Assembly (NCBI RefSeq): GCF_009687865.1
Contig: NZ_BLAE01000095.1
Location: 1 to 37,383 of the forward strand
Origin: Acrocarpospora macrocephala
GTDB taxonomy: Bacteria > Actinomycetota > Actinomycetes > Streptosporangiales > Streptosporangiaceae
Length of the DNA: 37,383 bases
Direction: 5' to 3'
The notes beneath the pieces were generated by a model that worked only from the letters and a program-made list of their open reading frames with translations, was not told where the DNA came from and did no database searches. The position numbers were made by a program, and so were the translations under genes. Below, in pieces: positions 32,172 to 37,383 of this stretch; position 1 is the stretch's first letter; the number at the start of each line of letters is the position of its first letter.

Positions 32172-32762
32172 TCAGCGCCGGCTGCCCCGCACCGCGTACA
32201 CGAGCGTCCCGGCGACGGCCAGGACGACGGCCGCGACGGTGGCCGCCTGGGTCCCGGCCGGTTGCACCATCCAGGTGAGGATCACCTTGTACGCCGGTCG
32301 GGTGGGTGGCTCTCCCATCGGGGGCGCCCACCACAGCACGAGCACCGTCCAGAGCACCGGCAGCAGTGCGGCCCGGGCCGCGCCGAGGACGACCGCGCCG
32401 AGCGCCACCAGCCCGGCCAGACCGGCCACGTTGCGCGCGAGCTGGGCCGTACCGGCCAGCTGCTCGCCGGCGAGCGCGATGGCGAGCAGGCCGGCCAGGG
32501 CCGTACCGGCCACCAGGACGTGAGCGGCCCGCCGCGGCGGCCAGGCGATCGCCGCGGTCCGGTCCAGGTCGTGGTCAGGCCCGGCCAGGCCGGGCGCGAG
32601 GGCGGTGGTGGCGGCCAGCGCGACCAGGAGGGCGGCGAGGGTACGGCCCTGCGGGTGGTCGATCGCCAGGCCGAGCGCCCACAGCGCCACCACGCAGCCC
32701 AGCACCGCCGCCGCGGTCGCCGGCACGGCCCGCGAGCGCAGGTACAGCGCCAGGGGTCTCAC
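32172..32762 (-). CDS. ABC-2-type membrane subunit (second permease gene)
   Basis: A 196-residue membrane protein with about five to six helices (ATAAAVLGCVVALWALGLAI, LAALLVALAATTALAPGLAG, VLVAGTALAGLLAIALAG, LAGLVALGAVVLGAARAALL, AATVAAVVLAVAGTLVYAV). It has no clear family motif, but gene order marks it as part of the ABC system. The GTG at 32762 overlaps the upstream stop as GTGA. It is the last gene of the sigma-anti-sigma-ABC operon. A longer open frame reading upstream is out of frame with the true genes. Confidence 0.78.
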   Translation of the reverse strand: MRPLALYLRSRAVPATAAAVLGCVVALWALGLAIDHPQGRTLAALLVALAATTALAPGLAGPDHDLDRTAAIAWPPRRAAHVLVAGTALAGLLAIALAGEQLAGTAQLARNVAGLAGLVALGAVVLGAARAALLPVLWTVLVLWWAPPMGEPPTRPAYKVILTWMVQPAGTQAATVAAVVLAVAGTLVYAVRGSRR

Positions 32763-33745
32763 CGCGTCCCGCCCGTGAGCAGGTCCAGCCGGTCGCCCCG
32801 GGCGCAGGTGAGCTCGGCGGCGCGCAGCGCGGCGACGCGGGCCCGCTGCTCGTCGGCGGGCAGGGCGTACAGCGCCGCCAGCGCCTCGCCCGTGAACGCC
32901 GCCGCGGGATCGCCGTCGTCCAGCGTCTGCGGCGGCCGCCCGCCGACGAGCCATCCGTACGCCGCCTGCCGCGCGGCCAGGTACCGGTGATTCGGTTCCG
33001 GGGGCGGCCCCTCGATGAACCGAGTCGGGTCGAAGCCCAGCTGGTTCACGCACGGCCGGACGCCGGCCCCGGCGAGCATCCTCCCCAGCAGGTTGTCGGC
33101 GGTCTCCTCCGTCAGGTCGTCGAAGTGCGAAACGAACAGCTGGATCGTGTCCGCCGGCTGCGGAGCCTGGGGGATGCCGGCGCTGACGACCCGCACCTCG
33201 GCCCGGGCGGCCCCCGGCGGCAGCTTCGCCGCGAGAGTCGACAGCGCCTGGCGAGCCGGCCCGCGCAGCCGCGCCAGCAGGTGGGACTCCACCCGGGAGA
33301 CGCACACCGCGGGCTCGTCGCGGGTGCAGACCACCTCGGTGGCGCGGTCGTCCTCGACCCAGGCCGCGGCGAACCTGGCGGGCGCCGCCGGTACGGCGAC
33401 CGCGGCGCCGATCAGCGCCGGGAGGAGGGCGGCCACCCGGGTGCCGCGCCGGGCCGCGGCGAACAGGGCGAGCCCGGTGGCGGCCACCGCCGCCAGCCAC
33501 AGGGCCTGGGTCAGGTTCGCCTGGGCGGAGAGCATCCGCACCGCGTACTCGCCGTCGCGCGGGCCCCGCAGGTACGGGAAGAGCAGGATCACGCCAGGGT
33601 CGCCCTGTTCCCGGTCCCGGAACAGGGGCGGCAGGACCGCGAATCCGATGAAGCCGGCCACCACGAGCAGCGGCGCGATCAGCAGCGCCGTCCACAGGGC
33701 GACAGAACGGCGCAGCTCGATGCGCAGGATCCGGGCGGTCATCAC
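32759..33745 (-). CDS. ABC transporter membrane subunit with extracytoplasmic domain
   Basis: A 328-residue protein with an N-terminal helix (SVALWTALLIAPLLVVAGFIGFAV), a pair of helices near residues 75-125 (LWLAAVAATGLALFAAA, VAALLPALIGAAVAVPAAP) and then about 200 mostly soluble residues with a close Cys pair (VVCTRDEPAVCV) and two further Cys (GVRPCVNQ, ELTCARG). That large C-terminal domain is unusual for ABC-2 permeases and could be outside the membrane. GTG 33745 followed by ATG 33742 overlaps the ATPase stop, so coupling is certain though the exact start is not. Confidence 0.75.
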   Translation of the reverse strand: MMTARILRIELRRSVALWTALLIAPLLVVAGFIGFAVLPPLFRDREQGDPGVILLFPYLRGPRDGEYAVRMLSAQANLTQALWLAAVAATGLALFAAARRGTRVAALLPALIGAAVAVPAAPARFAAAWVEDDRATEVVCTRDEPAVCVSRVESHLLARLRGPARQALSTLAAKLPPGAARAEVRVVSAGIPQAPQPADTIQLFVSHFDDLTEETADNLLGRMLAGAGVRPCVNQLGFDPTRFIEGPPPEPNHRYLAARQAAYGWLVGGRPPQTLDDGDPAAAFTGEALAALYALPADEQRARVAALRAAELTCARGDRLDLLTGGTR

Positions 33746-34545
33746 GCCTCCGTCTCGCGGTGGCGGCGCAGGATGGCCGAGTAGCCGCGCTCGGCCGCGC
33801 TGTCCCCGGCACCGGTGTCGGCACCGGCCGCGGCGGCGAGGCCGGCCGGCGCACCCTGGAAGACCAGCCGGCCGGCGTCCATGAGCACCACGTCGGTGCA
33901 GGCGGCGGCCACGTCCTCGACCAGGTGGGTCGAGACCAGCACGCAGGTGTCCGTACCGAGCTCGCGCAGCAGCGCCCGGAACTGCAGGCGCTGGTCCGGG
34001 TCCAGCCCGGCGGTGGGCTCGTCCAGCAGCAGGATCCGCGGGTCGTTGACGATGGCCTGGGCGATCCCGGCCCGGCGCAGCATGCCGCCGGAGAGCGTCT
34101 TCATCCGGTCGTCGGCCCGGTCGGCCAGCCCGACCCGTTCGATCGCGCGCTGCACCGCGCCCGGCGTCTCGGCCGAGGGCATCTCCTTGAGCCAGGCCAT
34201 GTACTCGACGAACTCGCGCACCGTGAAGCGGCGGTAGTAGCCGAACTCCTGCGGCAGGTACCCGATCTGGCGCCGCAGGCCGCGCAGGTCGACGCGCCCG
34301 TTCACCTGCTCGCCGAGCAGCGTCAGCGTGCCGCCGGCCGGGCGCAGCACGGTGGCGATCGAGCGGACCAGCGTGGTCTTGCCCGCGCCGTTCGGGCCGA
34401 GCAGCCCGTGCACGCCGGTGTCCATCGCCAGGTCCAGCCCGTCGACGGCCATCCGCCGACCGGCCCGCACCCGCAGCCCGTCGGCCTGGATCGCCCAGGC
34501 ATACGTCCTCGCCGCGGTCTCCGCCGCGCTCACCGCCCGAACCAT
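33742..34545 (-). CDS. ABC transporter ATP-binding protein
   Basis: A 267-residue ATPase of the ABC-2 exporter type. Walker A GPNGAGKTT, Q loop GYLPQEFGYYRRFTV, signature LSGGMLRR, Walker B ILLLDEPTAGLD and H-loop STHLVED are all intact. The family couples ATP hydrolysis to export by two membrane subunits, here the two following genes. GAGGAG precedes ATG 34545. The gene overlaps the end of the anti-sigma gene by 16 bp. Confidence 0.94.
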   Translation of the reverse strand: MVRAVSAAETAARTYAWAIQADGLRVRAGRRMAVDGLDLAMDTGVHGLLGPNGAGKTTLVRSIATVLRPAGGTLTLLGEQVNGRVDLRGLRRQIGYLPQEFGYYRRFTVREFVEYMAWLKEMPSAETPGAVQRAIERVGLADRADDRMKTLSGGMLRRAGIAQAIVNDPRILLLDEPTAGLDPDQRLQFRALLRELGTDTCVLVSTHLVEDVAAACTDVVLMDAGRLVFQGAPAGLAAAAGADTGAGDSAAERGYSAILRRHRETEA

Positions 34546-35357
34546 GTGCTCCTCCTCAATCCCGTGTACGAGTCACGGCGCAGCACCAGCACGACCGCGC
34601 CGACCCCGACCAGCCCGGCCCAGTACGGCAGGGTGGCCGGCTCCAACAGCAACGGCGGCCGAGCGGTCAGCACGGTCGGGGCGATCACGCCCGAGGTCCA
34701 CGCCAGCGCGAGCACGGCCGCCGCCCGGTTCAGCCCGATCAGCTCGCCCAGCGCCAGGGCGCCCGCGGTGAACGCCAGGCACGGCAACAGCCAGCGGGCC
34801 GGTGCCGCGCCGGCCAGCCAGCCGGCCACGGCCAGCGCGGGAATGACCACGACCAGCACCGCCAGGGTGCGCCGAAGCACCAGGTAAAGCCCGGCCCGCG
34901 GGCTGGCCACCACCAGCTCGTGCACCGGGTCGAGGCCGGCCGACCAGATCGCGGCCACCCCGAGCAGCGGCGCCACCGGCGCCACCAGCAGCACCAGTGA
35001 CGCCAGCACGTTGCTGAACGCCAGATCCAGGCCGAGCGCCGCCGCGATCACCAGCGTCGTCATGGCCAGCCGCGGCCACAGGCCCGGTGGCGCCCATCGC
35101 GCCACCCGGCGCGGCCACCGCCGCGCGGGCATCTGCGCGCCGCGAGACAGCTCGCCCGCCAGATTCGCCTGTACGCGCGCCAGCAGCGATGTCGTTTCCG
35201 AGTCGTCCGTGGCCACTACTGCACCAAGGCGCTCCCGGCAGGACGCGCACCACTCCAGGTGCGCCTCGACCGCCCAGAGCGCGTCCGCCGCGATGCCCGC
35301 GTCGCCCGAGGCGTACCGGCGCAGCAGCGCCGCCGGGATGTGTTCCAGCGACTTCAT
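34530..35357 (-). CDS. Membrane zinc-finger anti-sigma factor-like protein
   Basis: A 275-residue protein. The N-terminal ZAS-type zinc-binding motif H-x3-C-x2-C (AHLEWCASC, about residues 32-40) follows a short helix and defines anti-sigma factors that hold ECF sigma factors in the cytoplasm. Six or so transmembrane helices follow from about residue 95. ATG 35357 has GGGAGG upstream and overlaps the sigma stop as ATGA. Most ZAS proteins have a single helix; the six-helix part and the position between sigma and ABC genes suggest that it senses or contacts the transporter (inference). Confidence 0.88.
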   Translation of the reverse strand: MKSLEHIPAALLRRYASGDAGIAADALWAVEAHLEWCASCRERLGAVVATDDSETTSLLARVQANLAGELSRGAQMPARRWPRRVARWAPPGLWPRLAMTTLVIAAALGLDLAFSNVLASLVLLVAPVAPLLGVAAIWSAGLDPVHELVVASPRAGLYLVLRRTLAVLVVVIPALAVAGWLAGAAPARWLLPCLAFTAGALALGELIGLNRAAAVLALAWTSGVIAPTVLTARPPLLLEPATLPYWAGLVGVGAVVLVLRRDSYTGLRRSTWFGR

Positions 35358-35875
35358 GACAGCACCTCCCTTAGCGCGATCCGCGCCCGGCGGGCCCGGG
35401 TCTTCACCGTTCCCTCCGGCACGCCCAGCAATATGGCGGTCTCCCGTACGGTGAGCCCGTCCAGCACCATGGCTTGCAGGACCTGCCGCAGCTCGGGGGC
35501 GAGCCGGCACAGCGCCGCGCCCATGGTGTCGCTGAGCTCCGCCATCAGCGCCTCGTCCTCTGCGGTCGGCGCGGTCAGCGCCGCGTGGGGAAGCTGCGCC
35601 TCGCGGGCCCGCTTGCGCAGCGCGTCGACCAGCCGCCGGGCGGCGATCGTCCACACCCAGCCGACCGCGCTACCCGCGACCGCGGCGCCGGCGAACGCCG
35701 CCGCCGCGCGCCACACCGCCAGGTACGTCTCCTGCATCACCTCGGCGACCAACTCGTCATCGCGGCACCGGCGGCGCAGCCGCACCGCCAGCCACGGCGA
35801 GGTGCGCCGGTACAGCTCGTCGAACGCGTCGCGATCTCCGCGAGCGATACGACGCACCAGCTGCTCCTCGTCCAT
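35354..35875 (-). CDS. ECF (sigma-70 family) RNA polymerase sigma factor
   Basis: About 173 residues: region 2 (LVRRIARGDRDAFDELYRRT, then DDELVAEVMQETYLAVWRAA) and region 4 (LRQVLQAMVLDGLTVRETAI, then LLGVPEGTVKTRARRARIAL). It directs transcription of its own regulon, probably including this operon. The start is uncertain: ATG 35875 begins the conserved MDEEQLV; a GTG at 35905 in frame is possible. A perfect CRP-like palindrome lies 74 bp upstream of 35875. First gene of a five-gene operon. Confidence 0.92.
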   Translation of the reverse strand: MDEEQLVRRIARGDRDAFDELYRRTSPWLAVRLRRRCRDDELVAEVMQETYLAVWRAAAAFAGAAVAGSAVGWVWTIAARRLVDALRKRAREAQLPHAALTAPTAEDEALMAELSDTMGAALCRLAPELRQVLQAMVLDGLTVRETAILLGVPEGTVKTRARRARIALREVLS

Positions 35876-35949
35876 GGAGGTGACGGCACCCACCCTTCCC
35901 TTCACACCCGGACAGACGATGGGACACCATGATCAGGTTCTTGCCCGAT

Positions 35950-35965
35950 TGTGACCCTGGTCACA
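35950..35965. promoter_or_regulatory. CRP/GlxR-like site TGTGA-N6-TCACA upstream of the sigma gene
   Basis: TGTGA and TCACA with spacer CCCTGG, a perfect match to CRP half-sites and the same layout as 1497-1512. It sits just upstream of the sigma operon, in position to act on its promoter, and may also affect the end of the neighbouring gene cluster. Confidence 0.65.
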
Positions 35966-35981
35966 GGCATCCACGGCCGAC

Positions 35982-36203
35982 CTAGCCGCGTACGACGCTT
36001 GGTGTCGGCGAGGTGGGTGTCGTTGGCCCCGATCTGGCGGGGATCCGCTCGGTGAAGATCTCCAGGCGTCCGGTGCGGGAGTCGTTCCAGAACTGATGGA
36101 CGATGCCGGCGGTGCTGGCCAGGCGAACGCGATTCCCGGCCGACCGGTGACCAGTTGCCCGGAACTGGCCGGCGAGGTCGTCGGCCGCGGCCGGCGGCGG
36201 CAT
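35982..36203 (-). CDS. Small unknown protein, 5' part interrupted by an in-frame TAG
   Basis: 73 residues from ATG 36203, which has GGTGAG 6 nt upstream; contains GIVHQFWNDSRTGRLEIFTE and then IPARSG and a Thr/Pro-rich end. The same frame continues upstream (GAIEQAAGGETP) to ATG 36278, which has a better ribosome site (AGGAG, 36284-36288), but a TAG at 36240-36242 stops it after 12 codons. So it is either a gene with a nonsense mutation, or a short upstream peptide plus a reinitiating ORF. I recognise no family. Confidence 0.45.
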   Translation of the reverse strand: MPPPAAADDLAGQFRATGHRSAGNRVRLASTAGIVHQFWNDSRTGRLEIFTERIPARSGPTTPTSPTPSVVRG

Positions 36204-36299
36204 GGGGGTCTCACCGCCGGCCGCCTGCTCGATGGCGCCCTACGGGCCGGCCCGGTGGGTACGCGAACGCATGTGCATTGTGTCTCCTATCCGGGTTTA

Positions 36300-36800
36300 T
36301 TACGGGATCGCCGGGATCACGAGCAGGACCACCGGTTCGTTGGAGACGAAGGTGCCGCTGTTGCCGGCGGTGTAGGTGGCGCGCAGCAGGTACTGGCCGG
36401 GCTCGGATCCCGACAGGGAGCCGATGCTCACCTCGTTGTGGACACAGTTGGAGCCGGTGAGCCGGAAGGAATTGTTGCCGAACCAGTACTCCCCGAATTT
36501 GGAGATCTGGAAGGTGATGGACGTGTCTTTCCTCAGCCCGTTGCCGCCGATCGACAGCGCGAGCGAGCCGAAGGGGGAGAGAACGACCACGGGTACACCG
36601 AACTGCTGGTTTCCCTCGTAGCCGGACTGGTGTAATCCGGCGGCGGATCGGACATAGACATGGCCCGCCGTGGCGCACGCGGCGGCCTGGGCCGGCTGCG
36701 CCGCCACCGCCAGCGGCGCTGTTAACGCCAGGCCGAGCGGTAGGAGCAGGCGCCGCCATCGGCTGTGGGTCAAGAGTCTGGACGTCAAGAGTCTGGACAT
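36300..36800 (-). CDS. Secreted protein of unknown function
   Basis: 166 residues with a signal peptide (LLLPLGLALTAPLAVAAQPAQA, cleavage after about residue 38) and a mature part of about 128 residues rich in beta-type sequence (FGVPVVVLSPFGSLALSIGG, TSITFQISKFGEYWFG, GQYLLRATYTAGNSGTFVSN), with two Cys (ACATAG, SNCVHN). The layout suggests an immunoglobulin-like beta sandwich. ATG 36800 follows GTGAGG and is preferred over 36812. It lies 28 bp after the HExxH protein gene, so both are probably co-transcribed. Confidence 0.75.
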   Translation of the reverse strand: MSRLLTSRLLTHSRWRRLLLPLGLALTAPLAVAAQPAQAAACATAGHVYVRSAAGLHQSGYEGNQQFGVPVVVLSPFGSLALSIGGNGLRKDTSITFQISKFGEYWFGNNSFRLTGSNCVHNEVSIGSLSGSEPGQYLLRATYTAGNSGTFVSNEPVVLLVIPAIP

Positions 36801-36828
36801 GGACAACCTCACATACGGTGGCCGGGGC

Positions 36829-37383
36829 CTACGAGGCGGGTATGGGGCAGTTGAAGACGAGTTCCTGCTCGAAGCGGCTCTGTGAATCGGGGTTGGAGCC
36901 CCATGGACCCTCGTGGTTGGCGGGAAGTTTGCCGGTCAGGTGGGCAACTTCGTGCAGCACCTTCAACGCTCGCATCTGGTCGACGCTCCAGTTCCTGATG
37001 GCGTTGGCGTACACGGTGAGCGCGGAGCTGTTGCGGATGCTGTTCATGTACTCCTGAAGATGGGTGTCGTTGAAGAACGGCTGCCAGAGGGTGATCGGGC
37101 CGGCGCCGGTGCCGAGACTGGTGTCAGGAACCGAGGCCACGGCGTCGGGCTTGCCCGCGATAGTGCTGCCCGGCTCCAACTTGACGCTGCTCTTGTGGAA
37201 CACGTCGGCGACCTGCTCGACGGTGATCCCCGCGGTCGCCAGGAATCTCTTGCACTTATCCTTCTGGACCGCCTTGGAGGCGAGATTCCAGGCTTTGGAA
37301 GTTTTCTGCCCCGGCGTGTCGGGAGGAGGCGCGGTCGACGTCGGCGGCGGCGGGGGCGGCGGACCCGGGTCAGTGGTCGGGAT
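36829..37383 (-). CDS. HExxH protein with proline-rich linker (partial, 5' end off window)
   Basis: The frame is open to the right edge and has no start inside the window; 184 residues are visible. From the edge it reads a Pro/Thr-rich linker (TTDPGPPPPPPPPTS), then a helical segment with one Cys (KDKCKRFLATAGITVEQV), and near the end VLHEVAHLTGKL. HEVAH (36940-36954) is a zincin-type HExxH zinc-binding motif; a third zinc ligand cannot be fixed, though an HEGPW follows 11 residues on. A secreted metalloprotease-like protein is the best guess. Confidence 0.65.
   Translation of the reverse strand: MPTTDPGPPPPPPPTSTAPPPDTPGQKTSKAWNLASKAVQKDKCKRFLATAGITVEQVADVFHKSSVKLEPGSTIAGKPDAVASVPDTSLGTGAGPITLWQPFFNDTHLQEYMNSIRNSSALTVYANAIRNWSVDQMRALKVLHEVAHLTGKLPANHEGPWGSNPDSQSRFEQELVFNCPIPAS

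Noticed and set aside
32172-33854. A 560-codon minus-strand ORF across the ABC membrane genes
   Set aside because: Its first two thirds are out of frame with the 328-residue subunit; only the part from 32762 on is a membrane protein.
36240-36242. Programmed readthrough of the TAG
   Set aside because: No supporting context such as a pyrrolysine or readthrough motif is visible; a mutation or reinitiation is simpler.
1-37383. CRISPR array, secondary-metabolite cluster or toxin-antitoxin pair
   Set aside because: No regularly spaced short repeats, no PKS/NRPS/RiPP genes, and no small gene pair with recognisable toxin or antitoxin features were found.

Overview
This window is high-GC DNA with codon use, GTG starts and gene families typical of a filamentous actinomycete. 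RsbW-like ATPases with a PP2C/SpoIIE phosphatase, a CebR-type cellulose operator, a GH6 cellulase with a CBM2, GTGA/ATGA stop-start overlaps and Tat signals all fit. Streptosporangiales (Nonomuraea/Actinomadura-like) or a Streptomyces relative is my inference; no rRNA or species marker is present.

Left chromosomal part (1-16.4 kb). It starts with a shikimate-kinase-fold protein that has lost its shikimate-binding glycines. Next come an RsbW-like ATPase behind a perfect CebR box, a secreted trypsin-fold protein that has lost its catalytic His and Ser (a pseudoprotease) downstream of a CRP-like site, and a membrane PP2C phosphatase. A divergent pair follows: a secreted GH6 cellulase (CBM2, three 108-residue Calx-beta-like repeats, GH6) behind a second CebR box, and a Tat-exported (alpha/alpha)-barrel protein behind a LacI-type palindrome. 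After these lie an APH-fold kinase, a polytopic membrane protein, a TetR regulator upstream of an APC permease-GNAT operon, and a membrane-anchored double-psi beta-barrel (RlpA-like) protein with a structured leader.

Genomic island (16,419-31,971). An intact tRNA-Lys(CTT) at 16,393-16,466 and a 3' fragment at 31,922 share an exact 50-bp repeat, the signature of integration by a tyrosine recombinase. The island is decayed: a transposase fragment, an integrase C-terminus, a truncated RsbW-like ATPase, an IS21 end, a second recombinase fragment, an IS3 transposase tail, a membrane-protein remnant, a frameshifted aldo/keto reductase and a LuxR remnant. Intact cargo includes a TetR with a divergent NAD(P)-binding/SDR pair (twin operators), a TetR facing the AKR pseudogene and a PaoABC-type molybdenum aldehyde oxidoreductase (again twin operators), an alpha/beta hydrolase, and a two-component system whose kinase has a second, degenerate kinase half.

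Right chromosomal part (32.1-37.4 kb, all minus strand). A translationally coupled operon encodes an ECF sigma factor, a membrane zinc-finger anti-sigma factor, an ABC ATPase and two membrane subunits, with a perfect CRP-like palindrome just upstream of the sigma gene. Upstream of it lies a cluster for a secreted HExxH protein (cut by the window edge), a small secreted protein and a short ORF interrupted by an in-frame TAG.

The less familiar items are the CebR box in front of an RsbW-like ATPase, the secreted pseudoprotease, the tandem histidine kinase and the CRP-site-associated sigma/anti-sigma/ABC operon. All functions are read from motifs; no database search was possible.
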